In this document: positions 23,952 to 32,261 of the stretch, one piece after another | How the letters are laid out: every line of letters begins with the position of its first letter | Position numbering within the stretch: the first letter of the stretch is position 1 | From: Sphingomonas panni | GTDB lineage: Bacteria; Pseudomonadota; Alphaproteobacteria; Sphingomonadales; Sphingomonadaceae | Assembly: GCF_022664435.1 (NCBI RefSeq) | Contig: NZ_JAKREU010000001.1 | Span: 558,001 to 622,000 of the forward strand | Direction of reading: 5' to 3' | Length of the DNA: 64,000 nucleotides | Translations under genes and position numbers: made by a program | The notes under the pieces: generated by a model | What the model was told of the DNA's origin: nothing | The model's database searches: none | The model's input: only the letters and a program-made list of their open reading frames with translations

Positions 23952-25019
23952 TCACTCCTCCTCCACCTTGTCCGTCGCCACGGTGATGTCGCGGCCGAGC
24001 AACTGCTGCACATAAATCCGCTGCACCAGCACGAACATCACGATGGTCAGCGGCGCGGCCAGCAGCACGCCGATGAACCCGAACAACAGCCCCATGCCGA
24101 TGACCGAGAACAGCAGCACGGCCGGCGGCACGTCGACCGCGTGCTTCTGCACGATCGGCTGCAGGATATTGCCTTGGATCTGCTGTACGATCAGGAACAG
24201 CACGATGGTCCACAATGCGGTCGAGGGCGACTGGGTGAAGGCCAGCATGACGGCGGGCAACCCGGCGATGATCGGCCCGACATAGGGCACCACGTCCATC
24301 AACCCGGCGATCAGCCCCAGCCCGATGGCGGCAGGCACGCCCAGCAGCCACAGCCCGCCGGCGGTCAGCACCGCGACGACGACGATCGCGATCGCCTCCC
24401 CCTTCATCCAGCCGCGCAGGCCCCCGGCGGCATCGTCCACTGCCTGCCGCGCGACCGGTTCGACCGAGGGCGGCACCAGCTTCACTAGCCCGCGCCGGTA
24501 GAGTTCGGGATCGGCGGCGAGGAAGATTGCCCCGACCAGCACCAGCACCGCATCCGACAGGCCCGACCCGATCGACAGGACATAGGTCCCGGCGCGCGAC
24601 ATGATCGTCGACAGGTCGCTGCTGCCCTGTGACAGCAATTCGCGCGCCGGTTCGCCGATGCCCCATCCGTCCAGCTGCTGCTGGATCGCCTGCAACGCAG
24701 ACGGGATTTGCTGGCGGATCGTGTCGAACTGCTGGACCAGCTGCGCGCCGAACCCGAAGAAGATGCCGATGACGATGCCCAGCAGCAGGATCACCGACAG
24801 CGCCAGCGCCAGCCCGCGCGGCAGGCGGGTCCAGCGCTGGATACGGTTCGCCACCGCGCTGAACAGCACGGCGATGGTCGTGGCGGCGAACACCAGCAGC
24901 ACCAGCCGCATCATGCTGACCAGCAGGAACGCGGTACCCGCGATCGCCAGCACCATCACCGTCATCGCGGCTACCCGGCCATAGCTGGGCATCGGCCGCC
25001 GTGCGTCGCTGTCGCTCAC
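23952..25019 (-). CDS. AI-2E family transporter (PerM/YhhT-like permease)
   Basis: This 355-residue inner-membrane protein of the AI-2E exporter family has paired N-terminal membrane segments (about 19-60), another pair near 65-90, a soluble middle section with Gln-rich helices (IRQQIPSALQAIQQQLDGWG), and four or five C-terminal membrane segments including the conserved PYVGPIIAGLPAVMLA. Members export autoinducer-2, other small molecules or Na+/Li+; the substrate here is unknown. The start is GTG 25019 with GGGGAAG upstream. It is divergent from a TonB receptor gene. Confidence 0.9.
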   Translation of the reverse strand: MSDSDARRPMPSYGRVAAMTVMVLAIAGTAFLLVSMMRLVLLVFAATTIAVLFSAVANRIQRWTRLPRGLALALSVILLLGIVIGIFFGFGAQLVQQFDTIRQQIPSALQAIQQQLDGWGIGEPARELLSQGSSDLSTIMSRAGTYVLSIGSGLSDAVLVLVGAIFLAADPELYRRGLVKLVPPSVEPVARQAVDDAAGGLRGWMKGEAIAIVVVAVLTAGGLWLLGVPAAIGLGLIAGLMDVVPYVGPIIAGLPAVMLAFTQSPSTALWTIVLFLIVQQIQGNILQPIVQKHAVDVPPAVLLFSVIGMGLLFGFIGVLLAAPLTIVMFVLVQRIYVQQLLGRDITVATDKVEEE

Positions 25020-25090
25020 ATTCTTCCCCTTTGGACCGTGAACGGACGGAACCGGCCGACGTTCCGCCCGGCCATGTCATACGCGTAACG

Positions 25091-25140
25091 ATTGCACTTT
25101 GCGAAAGGCGTCGCTAATGCGAGCGAATATCATGTGCAAT
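25091..25140. promoter_or_regulatory. putative control region of the second TonB receptor
   Basis: ATTGCAC (25091-25097) and GTGCAAT (25134-25140) form an inverted pair bracketing 36 bp just before the receptor ATG at 25151. The enclosed segment is AT-richer than its surroundings and has AATGCGA, also seen upstream of the first receptor gene (14242). This suggests, but does not prove, a shared regulator. Confidence 0.3.
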
Positions 25141-25150
25141 TAGGGGGTCG

Positions 25151-27262
25151 ATGGTGCGGTTGTGGTGGATTCCGATGCTGGTCGCCGTTCCTGCGCCCGC
25201 GCTCGCGCAGCAGGCGGCGACGCCGGACGACGATGCGGAAATCCTGGTGCAGGGTCGCGCGCAGCAACTCTACCGGACGCTCGTCACCACGGTCGGGAAA
25301 TCGGCGCAGGACCCGCTCGACATCCCGCAGGCGTTGCAGGTCATCAACCACGACCTGTTCGTCGATCAGGGTGCGCGCGACGCGACCGACCTGTATCGCA
25401 ACATCTCGGGCGTCAGCGCCTTCAGCTATGCCGGCGTTACCTTTCGCGGATTCCGGCAGGACGAATCCTTCTATGACGGGATGCGCGGCAACCCGTTCAT
25501 CGGCTTCAGCGTGCCCCAATTGTTCAATATCGACCGGGTCGAGGTGCTGAAGGGGCCGGCCGGGCTGTTCTTCGGCCCCGGCGCACCGGGCGGCATCATC
25601 AACTATGTGTCGAAGACCCCGTCCGACCGGTCGGCGCTGCGCACCGTCGTCACCGGCGGCACCTACGCCCGTGCCGGCATTTCGTCGGAGGCGACCGGCC
25701 GGGTCGACCGGGACGGGGTGGTCTCCTATCGCGTCGGCGGCTTTTTCGAGGCGATGGAGCCGTTTCGCCGCAACACGCTCAACAAGATGCTGATCGGCGA
25801 TGCCGGGCTGTCGATCCGCACCCATCCCGGCGGGCTGCTGACGCTGCAGGTCACCGCCTATGACAGTTACCTGCGCGCCAACCGGCTGCGCGGCGTGCTC
25901 GTCGACGACAAGGGGCGGTTCCTGACCTCGATCCGCTGGAACGCGAACGAGAAGAGCGACTGGCTCCATCTCAATTCCACCGCATGGTCCGCGCGCTATG
26001 CGACGACCATCGGCGATGCGATCAGCTTCGATGCGGGTGTCCGCCGGTTCAAATCGACCGAACGGCAACAATATCACGAGCCGCGTGGCCGCAGCACGAC
26101 CAATCCCGATCTGGTCGTGCGCGAATTTCGCGATCAGGTCCGCCCGGTCGACGGTCTGTCGTTCATGGCGAATGCCACCGCGACCACGACCCTGTTCGGC
26201 ATGGCGCACCGGTTCCAGCTGGGCGGCGACTGGTACCGCGAGGATAACGGCCTCAGTTCGCGTATTTTGCGCAGCGGGGTCCTGCCGCTCAGCCTGTCCA
26301 ACCCGGTCTATGGCCGTTCGTCGGGCGATGCGCTGCGGGCGCGGGCGCTGCCCTTCACCGTCACCGATACGCGCGCCCGGCGGGTCGGGGCCTATGCGCA
26401 GGACCAGATCAGCCTGACGGAGCGGTTGCTGCTGGTCGCCGGGGTCCGCTGGGACCGGTTCGAGGATGCGGTGCGGGTTGCCACCGCCGGGCGGGTCACC
26501 AGCGATTCGGGCTATCGCGACAGCGACGTGACCTTTCGCGGCGGGCTGATCTATCGCCCGCGCACCGACCTGTCGCTCTATGCCAGCTGGTCGGAAGGAT
26601 TCGATCCGCAGGCCCCCGCCAGCCAGAATCGCGATGCGGGCGGCCCGTTCGCCCCGGTGACCGGCAACCAGGTGGAGGCCGGGGTCAAGTCGCGCCTGCT
26701 GGGCGGTCGGCTCCAGGCCAATGCCGCGCTCTACCGCATCCTGCGCAGCAATCTGCTGCAGGTCGATCCGACCCGCAGCCCGGTGAACGGCGTCGATCCG
26801 CTCAGCCCGATCGGCGAGGTCACCAGCAAGGGATTCGAAGTCGACCTGACCACCGACATCACGCCGCGATGGGTGCTGCTGGTTAACTACGGCTATAACG
26901 ATACCCGCGTCACCGACACCGTCGCCGGACAGGCGGTGACGGATGCGATCGGCAGCCGCTTCGCCAATGCCCCGGCGCACAAGGTCGGCTTCTGGACCCG
27001 GTATCAGCTCGAATCGATCGGCACCGCCTTTGCGCTCGGCGGCGAAGCGGTGTCGAGCCGGATCAGCCGGTCGGGGCAGGCGGTGCGACCCTATGCGATC
27101 TTCGATGCGTCGATCACCAAATCGCTGGGCTTTGCCGAGCTGATGCTGCGCGTCGATAACCTGTTCGACAAGGTATATGCGGCGTCGGGCTTCACGCGGC
27201 AGACGGGGCATTTCCCCGGCGAACCGCGTACCGTCCTTGCCGAGCTACGCACGCGATTCTGA
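25151..27262 (+). CDS. TonB-dependent siderophore receptor
   Basis: This 703-residue outer-membrane receptor has a signal peptide (cleavage after PALAQQ), a plug domain with DPLDIPQALQVINHDLFVDQG, GVTFRGFRQDESFYDGMRG and the classic VEVLKGPAGLFFGPGAPGGI block, and a barrel ending in an aromatic/charged TRF. The plug block is the one seen in ferric siderophore receptors of the FhuE/FoxA/FpvA group rather than in vitamin B12 or sugar receptors. The ligand is unknown. A GGGGG lies 5-9 nt before the ATG. Its 3' end overlaps the convergent thiamine-phosphate-synthase-like gene by 18 bp. Confidence 0.92.
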   Translation: MVRLWWIPMLVAVPAPALAQQAATPDDDAEILVQGRAQQLYRTLVTTVGKSAQDPLDIPQALQVINHDLFVDQGARDATDLYRNISGVSAFSYAGVTFRGFRQDESFYDGMRGNPFIGFSVPQLFNIDRVEVLKGPAGLFFGPGAPGGIINYVSKTPSDRSALRTVVTGGTYARAGISSEATGRVDRDGVVSYRVGGFFEAMEPFRRNTLNKMLIGDAGLSIRTHPGGLLTLQVTAYDSYLRANRLRGVLVDDKGRFLTSIRWNANEKSDWLHLNSTAWSARYATTIGDAISFDAGVRRFKSTERQQYHEPRGRSTTNPDLVVREFRDQVRPVDGLSFMANATATTTLFGMAHRFQLGGDWYREDNGLSSRILRSGVLPLSLSNPVYGRSSGDALRARALPFTVTDTRARRVGAYAQDQISLTERLLLVAGVRWDRFEDAVRVATAGRVTSDSGYRDSDVTFRGGLIYRPRTDLSLYASWSEGFDPQAPASQNRDAGGPFAPVTGNQVEAGVKSRLLGGRLQANAALYRILRSNLLQVDPTRSPVNGVDPLSPIGEVTSKGFEVDLTTDITPRWVLLVNYGYNDTRVTDTVAGQAVTDAIGSRFANAPAHKVGFWTRYQLESIGTAFALGGEAVSSRISRSGQAVRPYAIFDASITKSLGFAELMLRVDNLFDKVYAASGFTRQTGHFPGEPRTVLAELRTRF

Positions 27263-27775
27263 CGCCCACGCATCGATCGCGGCCCAGCCGGCAATCCCCT
27301 TCAGCGTCCGCGCGCGTGCCGCCGTCATCCCGCCAAGGGCAAGGACCGGCACGCGCGCGCCGCGGATCAGCTGCTGAAACCGCACTCGCCCCAGCGAGCG
27401 CGCGCCGGGGTGAGAGGCGGTCGCGAACACGGGCGATACGAAGATTGCGTCGGTGCCCGCCCGTTCGGCGGCGATGCGTTCGCGGATCGAATGGACCGGC
27501 CGCGTGACCAACCCCTTGCCATGCAACGCTTTTCGTCCATGCACCCCGTCGCCGCCGGGCAGATGCGGCCCGGCGATGAGCAGCACCAGCCGCCGCGCCC
27601 GCGCGATCCGCCGCACCCGCGCAAACTTCCGCCGCCGTTCCCCCTCGGGCGTGGCATAATGCCGGAACACCACACCGCTCCCCCGCGGCAACTTCGCCAC
27701 GATCGGCAGCAGTGCCTCGCCCAGCCGTTCGTCGGTCATCAGCCAGCGTTGCGGCAAAGGGTGGCGGCGGGGCAT
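27245..27775 (-). CDS. thiamine phosphate synthase / TenI-like protein
   Basis: This 176-residue TIM-barrel protein resembles ThiE/TenI: VLLIAGPHLPGGDGVHGRK covers the region that holds the conserved substrate loop, DAIFVSPVFATASHPGA is the SPxFxTxSHPG block, and VLALGGMTAARA is the phosphate-binding GG motif. It is about 35 residues shorter than E. coli ThiE at the N-terminus, lacking the initial YxITD strand, and starts with MPRRHPLPQRWLMTDERLG. Catalytic thiamine phosphate synthase activity is therefore uncertain, and TenI-like or salvage roles are possible. It is divergent from yggS with only 22 bp between the start codons. Confidence 0.78.
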   Translation of the reverse strand: MPRRHPLPQRWLMTDERLGEALLPIVAKLPRGSGVVFRHYATPEGERRRKFARVRRIARARRLVLLIAGPHLPGGDGVHGRKALHGKGLVTRPVHSIRERIAAERAGTDAIFVSPVFATASHPGARSLGRVRFQQLIRGARVPVLALGGMTAARARTLKGIAGWAAIDAWASESRA

Positions 27776-27797
27776 GGCCGCCTCTATAGCGCGCGCG

Positions 27798-28463
27798 ATG
27801 ACCAAAACCGACACCCCGCTGGCCATGATCCGCGACCGGATCGCCCATGCCGAATCGATCGCCCGGCGGGACCGTGGCGCGACGACGCTGATCGCGGTCA
27901 GCAAGACGCACGACGCCGCCGCGATCCAGCCGCTGATCGACGCCGGACAGCGCGTGTTCGGCGAAAACCGGGTTCAGGAAGCCCAGGGCAAATGGCCGGC
28001 GTTGCAGGCGCTTACACCCGGCATCGAACTGCATCTGGTCGGCCAGCTCCAGTCGAACAAGGCGGAGGATGCCGTGCGCCTGTTCGACGCGATCCATTCG
28101 GTCGACCGCCCGTCGCTGGTCGCCGCGCTGGCAAAGGCGATCGAGAAGACCGGCCGTACGCCGGCCTGCTTCCTGCAGGTCGATATCGGCGACGAACCGC
28201 AAAAGGGCGGCTGCGCGCTGTCGGACCTCCCGGCGCTGCTGGCCGAAGCAAAGGCGGCAGGCCTGCCGATCGCCGGGCTGATGTGCGTGCCGCCGGCAGG
28301 CCTCGACGCCGCGCCCTATTTCGCGCTGACCGCCAAGCTCGCGCGCGACCACGGCCTCACTGGCCTCAGCATGGGCATGTCCGACGATTTCGAAACCGCC
28401 GTCACGCTGGGCGCGACCCATGTGCGTATCGGCTCCGCGCTGTTCGGCGCGCGGGGCGCATGA
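27798..28463 (+). CDS. YggS family pyridoxal-phosphate homeostasis protein
   Basis: This is a 221-residue PLP-binding protein of the YggS/PROSC family, a cytoplasmic carrier that controls free PLP and amino-acid/keto-acid balance. The PLP lysine is in LIAVSKTH (Lys36). GENRVQEAQGKW, LHLVGQLQSNKAE and GLSMGMSDDFETAVTLGATHVRIG, including the phosphate-binding SMGMSDD and the final RIGSALFG, are all intact. ATG 27798 is chosen because the upstream ATG at 27774 overlaps the divergent gene's own start. The HAD gene begins 7 bp after its stop. Confidence 0.93.
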   Translation: MTKTDTPLAMIRDRIAHAESIARRDRGATTLIAVSKTHDAAAIQPLIDAGQRVFGENRVQEAQGKWPALQALTPGIELHLVGQLQSNKAEDAVRLFDAIHSVDRPSLVAALAKAIEKTGRTPACFLQVDIGDEPQKGGCALSDLPALLAEAKAAGLPIAGLMCVPPAGLDAAPYFALTAKLARDHGLTGLSMGMSDDFETAVTLGATHVRIGSALFGARGA

Positions 28464-28470
28464 AGGAACG

Positions 28471-29157
28471 ATGATGACCCGTCCCAAGGCCCTGTTGTTC
28501 GATTTCGACGGCGTGCTGCTGGAAAGCGAATTTGCCGGCAACCGCCAGATCGCCGAGTTTCTGACGCAGGCGGGCCACCCGACCAGCGCCGCCGATTCGA
28601 TGGCCAATTTCATGGGCCTGTCGGGCGTCCATTTCACCCAGGCGATCGAGAAATGGATCGGCGGCCCGGTGCCCGAGGGGTTCTGGGAAGCGCGCGCCGT
28701 CGAGGATGCACGCGTGCTAGCCGAGGGGGTCGATGCGGTGGCGGGCGCGGTCGCCTTCGTCCGGTCGCTCCCCGCCGACCTGCCGCGCGCGATCGTGTCG
28801 TCCAGCACGACCCATTGGATCGCGACGCATCTCGACCATCTTGGAATTCGCGATGCGTTCGGCGACCATATCTATAGCGGCAAGGAGCATGTCGCGAACG
28901 GCAAGCCCGCGCCGGACCTGTATCTCTACGGCGCGCAGCAACTGGGCGTCGCGATCGAGGAGTGCGCGATCCTCGAGGATTCGCCGGTCGGCGTCACCGG
29001 CGCGGTCGCATCGGGCGCGCGGGTGATCGGGTTGTGCGCGGGGTCGCACTGCGGCGTCGGCCATGACGACCGCCTGCGCGCGCTGGGCGTGACCGAGATC
29101 GCGCACGGCTTCGATCAGGTAGCGCAGTTGCTGGGGCTGGAGCCGGTTACGGTCTGA
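28471..29157 (+). CDS. HAD superfamily phosphatase (beta-phosphoglucomutase-like)
   Basis: This 228-residue soluble phosphohydrolase has motif I LLFDFDGVLLESE (Asp11, Asp13), an alpha-helical cap, motif II IVSSSTTHW, the motif III lysine in GKPAPDLYLYGAQQLGV and motif IV ILEDSPVGVTGA. It belongs to the subfamily I HADs acting on sugar phosphates or related small molecules; the substrate is undetermined. Two consecutive ATGs (28471, 28474) follow AAGGA; spacing favours the second, with one residue fewer. It is 7 bp downstream of the yggS-like gene, hence likely co-transcribed. Confidence 0.88.
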   Translation: MMTRPKALLFDFDGVLLESEFAGNRQIAEFLTQAGHPTSAADSMANFMGLSGVHFTQAIEKWIGGPVPEGFWEARAVEDARVLAEGVDAVAGAVAFVRSLPADLPRAIVSSSTTHWIATHLDHLGIRDAFGDHIYSGKEHVANGKPAPDLYLYGAQQLGVAIEECAILEDSPVGVTGAVASGARVIGLCAGSHCGVGHDDRLRALGVTEIAHGFDQVAQLLGLEPVTV

Positions 29158-29557
29158 TCGTCGCGGGACGGCTGGGCATTGTGAAGGCCCAAGTAGCAGG
29201 TTGTTTTCACGCGAAGGCGCGGAGACGCGAAGGGGTTGTGGCTGGTCCCGCGGTCCGCGACTCTCGCTAGCGTAGAATAGAAGAAACTGGTTCGCGCAGA
29301 AGCGCAGAGCGGCTGCCTTTGCCGGCACCTCGCGTTCGATCGGTAGACCGCTGGCGCGGATGAGGAGGCAGCAAACGCACCCTCTCTGCGCCTCCGCGTC
29401 TCCGCGCGAAATCTAACCTTCTTCGCGCCTCCGCGTGAACCAGCCTCTTCTTACGGCAACGCCAACGAAGACACGAAAGAGCGGCACCAACCGCAACCCC
29501 TTCGTGTCTCCGCGCCTTCGCGTGAACCCAATCCTTCTTCGATCCGAAGCGGAACGG
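29158..29557. other. 400-bp gene-free region with a two-armed repeat element, type E
   Basis: This convergent space between the HAD and cytochrome c genes has no credible gene. It contains 36-bp arms at 29206-29241 and 29491-29526 that are inverted and differ at two positions (TTCACGCGAAGGCGCGGAG and so on). Two shorter inner relatives are at 29383-29412 (CTCTGCGCCTCCGCGTCTCC) and 29421-29441 (CTTCGCGCCTCCGCGTGAACC). Frames crossing it give Arg-rich TRRREG/FTRRRG peptides that are translation artefacts. Confidence 0.8.
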
Positions 29558-30238
29558 TTACTCGCCCTTCTTGGCCGCCTGTTCCGCCGCCGCCGGATCG
29601 ACCGATGGCGCACCCGAGGCCGGGGTCGCGGCGTTGACGATATCGGCGGTATTGGCCGGTGCGCCCTCGGCGACATTGCCCTCCGCTTCGGTCGCCGCCG
29701 GTTCGGCTCCCGCGGCGGGTGCGGCCGGCAGCGGGAGGTTCGACCCCTGCGAATTGAGATAGGCGATGACGTTCGCCCGGTCCTCGGCGCTGCCAAGACC
29801 GGCAAAGGTCATTTTCGTGCCGGGGGCATATTTGCGGGGGGACGTCAGCCACGCGTTCATCGCGTCGAAGTCCCAGTTGCCGGGGATGCCGGTCAGCGCG
29901 GTCGAATAGGCGAAGCCGGCGAGGTGGCCGTGCTTCTTGCCGATCACGCCCCACAGGTTCGGACCGATGCCGTTGGCCCCACCCTGGTTGACCGTGTGGC
30001 AGGCGGCGCATTTCTTGAACACTTCCGCGCCCTTGGCCACGTCGGCGGTGGCGAGCAGCGTCGCGATCGGCACAGCCGCAGCGGCCCCGCCCCCGGCTTC
30101 GGCCGCGCCCTCGACCGGATAGCCGGGCTTTTCCGGCGGCCCCGAATGGAACACCATGCCGCTGGCGATGGAGAGTCCGAGGGCGGCGGCGCAACCGGCC
30201 AATACCCAACCTGCGATGGTGTTCGTCCGGTCGTCCAT
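29558..30238 (-). CDS. membrane-anchored cytochrome c (CycM/c552-type) with acidic Ala-rich tail
   Basis: This 226-residue protein has an N-terminal membrane anchor (about 9-30), a Gly/Ala/Pro linker, and a class I c-type cytochrome domain (60-160). The haem motif is CAACH (Cys77-Cys80-His81), and TKMTFAGL supplies the axial Met143. It is of the mitochondrial-like subgroup (GIGPNLWGVIG). Such anchored cytochromes pass electrons from the bc1 complex to terminal oxidases at the periplasmic face. An unusual feature is the last ~65 residues, made of Ala, Pro, Glu and Gly with few hydrophobics, likely disordered. Confidence 0.9.
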   Translation of the reverse strand: MDDRTNTIAGWVLAGCAAALGLSIASGMVFHSGPPEKPGYPVEGAAEAGGGAAAAVPIATLLATADVAKGAEVFKKCAACHTVNQGGANGIGPNLWGVIGKKHGHLAGFAYSTALTGIPGNWDFDAMNAWLTSPRKYAPGTKMTFAGLGSAEDRANVIAYLNSQGSNLPLPAAPAAGAEPAATEAEGNVAEGAPANTADIVNAATPASGAPSVDPAAAEQAAKKGE

Positions 30239-30354
30239 GCCCTGAGCCGTCTCACCTAAATATGGTTCTGTTTGGGGCCATGCTTAGAGGCGACGTTGGA
30301 TACTGGCAAGACAGGGTTGCCGCCTGCCCTCGCGCCCGATAATCGCCGCTCCCC

Positions 30355-31245
30355 ATGCACAAATACGCCGCACCCGCGCGCCCGCTGGTGGCGCAGATGA
30401 TCGAAGCCGCCGCGCGCGAACCGAATCGCACCGTCGCCTTTCAGGGGGCACCCGGCGCCAATTCGCACGTCGCGCTGGTCCAGGCGTTTCCCGAAGCGCT
30501 GCCGCTGCCCTGTTTCGGCTTTGCCGATGCGATCGACGCGGTGCGTGTCGGAACGGCGGATTGCGCGATCATCCCGATCGAAAATTCACTGCACGGCCGC
30601 GTCGCCGACATGCATTTCCTGCTGCCCGAATCGGGGCTGGTCATCACCGGCGAACATTTCCTGCCGATCCGCCACGCCCTGATGGGGCTGGGTCCGGTCG
30701 AGGGCATCCGCCAGGCGATGAGCCACGAACAGGCGCTGGGCCAGTGCCGCCACTGGCTGAGTGCGCGCGGGATCGAACCGGTGGCGCATCCCGATACGGC
30801 GGGCGCGGCGGCATCGGTCGCGGCGATCGGCGATCCGGCCGTCGCCGCGCTTGCTCCCCCGGCGGCGGCGGAACTGTACGGGCTGCAATTGCTGGCCGAC
30901 GACATTGCCGATGCCGACCACAATACGACGCGCTTCGTCGTCCTCGCCCGCGGTGCGCTGCCCGAGTTGCCCGAGGGGCCGTGCATGACGACATTGGTGT
31001 TCGAGGTGAAGAACGTCCCCGCCGCATTGTACAAGGCGATGGGCGGCTTCGCGACCAACGGCGTCAATATGACGAAGCTGGAAAGCTACCAGCGCGGCGG
31101 CACCTTCGCCGCGACCGAATTCTTCTGCGATATCGAAGGGCGTCCGGGCGAGGCGCATGTCGACCGCGCGCTCGACGAATTGCGGTTCCACAGCAAATGG
31201 GTACGCTTGCTGGGGAGTTACGGGCGGGCAAGGGAGCGGGGGTAG
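30355..31245 (+). CDS. pheA: prephenate dehydratase
   Basis: This 296-residue monofunctional enzyme converts prephenate to phenylpyruvate in phenylalanine synthesis. It contains the catalytic domain with the opening VAFQGAPGANSH, IPIENSLHGRVADMHFLL and the essential TRF motif in NTTRFVVLARG, then an ACT regulatory domain (from about 210) carrying FEVKNVPAALYKAMGGFATNGVNMTKLES. The ESRP-like phenylalanine-binding segment reads LESYQRGG, so feedback inhibition by phenylalanine is likely but the motif departs from the textbook version. No chorismate mutase domain is fused. It is divergent from the cytochrome c gene. Confidence 0.93.
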   Translation: MHKYAAPARPLVAQMIEAAAREPNRTVAFQGAPGANSHVALVQAFPEALPLPCFGFADAIDAVRVGTADCAIIPIENSLHGRVADMHFLLPESGLVITGEHFLPIRHALMGLGPVEGIRQAMSHEQALGQCRHWLSARGIEPVAHPDTAGAAASVAAIGDPAVAALAPPAAAELYGLQLLADDIADADHNTTRFVVLARGALPELPEGPCMTTLVFEVKNVPAALYKAMGGFATNGVNMTKLESYQRGGTFAATEFFCDIEGRPGEAHVDRALDELRFHSKWVRLLGSYGRARERG

Positions 31246-31266
31246 AACCCTACCCTCCACCCACCC

Positions 31267-31386
31267 CGTTCGGTTCGAGCAGCTTCGAGCGAAGTCGAGA
31301 AGCGTCCGTCGAGAACGCGTTTATTTGGGGCATCCCCTTCTCGACTACGGTTCTCGACAGGCTCGAACCTGCACTCGAAGCGAACG
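31267..31386. repeat. intergenic inverted repeat, type D (copy 2)
   Basis: CGTTCGGTTCGAGCAGCTTC opens and GCACTCGAAGCGAACG closes a 120-bp element sharing order and wording with the copy at 21789 (GTCGAGAAGCG, CGTCGAGAACG, CTTCTCGACTACGG, TCGACAGGCTCGAACCTG). It sits between the convergent pheA and nudC genes. Confidence 0.85.
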
Positions 31387-31406
31387 GTTGGTGAAAATGG
31401 GTTAAA

Positions 31407-32261
31407 TTACCCCGCCACCCACGCCGCCAGCAGACTCCGCGCAATCGCGTGCCCCGGCGGCGCGATGAAGCGCGACGTATCGCCCGCCAGCGCCGCGCGC
31501 ACCTCGTCCCGCGTCGCCCAGAACGCATGTTCCAGCTCGGTCACATCGATCTTCAGCGCATCGTCCCGCGCCGTCGCGATACAGGCGATCATCAGCTGCG
31601 ACGGAAACGGCCAGGGCTGGCTGGCGACATAGCGCACCGCATCCACCGCGACGCCCGCTTCCTCCAGAACCTCGCGCGCGACCGCTTCCTCGAACGATTC
31701 GCCGACCTCGACAAAGCCGGCCAGTGCGGAATAGCGCCCGGCGGGCCAACTCGGTTGCCGCCCCAGCAGCACGCGGTCGCCATGCTCGACCGCCATGATG
31801 ACCACCGGATCGGTGCGCGGGAAATGCAGCGCGCCACAGTTCGGGCAGGACCGCGCCCAACCGCCGCGCGCGACCACGCTGGCATGACCGCATTTCGCAC
31901 AGAAGCCGTGCCGCGAATGCCAGTCGACCAGGCTGCGCGCGACGCCGTACAGCGCGACGTCGGCCGCCGGCATCACCGCCAGCGCCGCCATCAGCGCGGG
32001 CGAACGCATCGCCGGTGCACTGCCGTCGCCGTCACCGACCACGAACAGCGGCGCGTCGTCCAGATAGCCGAGCAGCAGCGCGTCATCCCGCGCCGGGTCC
32101 ATCGCCACCAGCGCGAGCGCGCCATCGTCGGCCACCGGCGGTTCCAGCCCGGTCAGCACCAGCAGCCGGGCCGCCGGATCGCCCTTGCACCGCGCGAACG
32201 CTGCCGGGTCGTCACGCTCATGGTCGGCGCGGACCAGAGCCGCGCCGGTAAAGCCGATCAT
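31407..32261 (-). CDS. nudC: NAD(+) diphosphatase NudC (Nudix hydrolase)
   Basis: NudC cleaves NADH/NAD+ and removes NAD caps from RNA 5' ends. The 284-residue protein has an N-terminal variable domain, a four-Cys zinc ribbon (CAKC and CPNC, about residues 127-145), and a Nudix box GFVEVGESFEEAVAREVLEE with the following AGV. Downstream, VASQPWPFPSQLMIACIA is the NudC-specific SQPWPFPxS block. The ATG overlaps the stop of the upstream serine-hydrolase gene (ATGA). It is the last gene of an overlapping mutY-hydrolase-nudC run on the minus strand. Confidence 0.93.
   Translation of the reverse strand: MIGFTGAALVRADHERDDPAAFARCKGDPAARLLVLTGLEPPVADDGALALVAMDPARDDALLLGYLDDAPLFVVGDGDGSAPAMRSPALMAALAVMPAADVALYGVARSLVDWHSRHGFCAKCGHASVVARGGWARSCPNCGALHFPRTDPVVIMAVEHGDRVLLGRQPSWPAGRYSALAGFVEVGESFEEAVAREVLEEAGVAVDAVRYVASQPWPFPSQLMIACIATARDDALKIDVTELEHAFWATRDEVRAALAGDTSRFIAPPGHAIARSLLAAWVAG

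Noticed and set aside
25045..25064. CGGAAC-N8-GTTCCG dyad as LexA or EcfG site
   Set aside because: The spacing fits neither the alphaproteobacterial LexA direct repeat (GTTC-N7-GTTC) nor a GGAAC-N16/17-GTT sigma site; a short dyad alone is weak in GC-rich DNA.
31267..31386. tRNA-like GGTTCGA sequence in type D repeats
   Set aside because: GGTTCGAG resembles a T-loop, but no acceptor, D- or anticodon stem surrounds it and both copies belong to a palindromic repeat.
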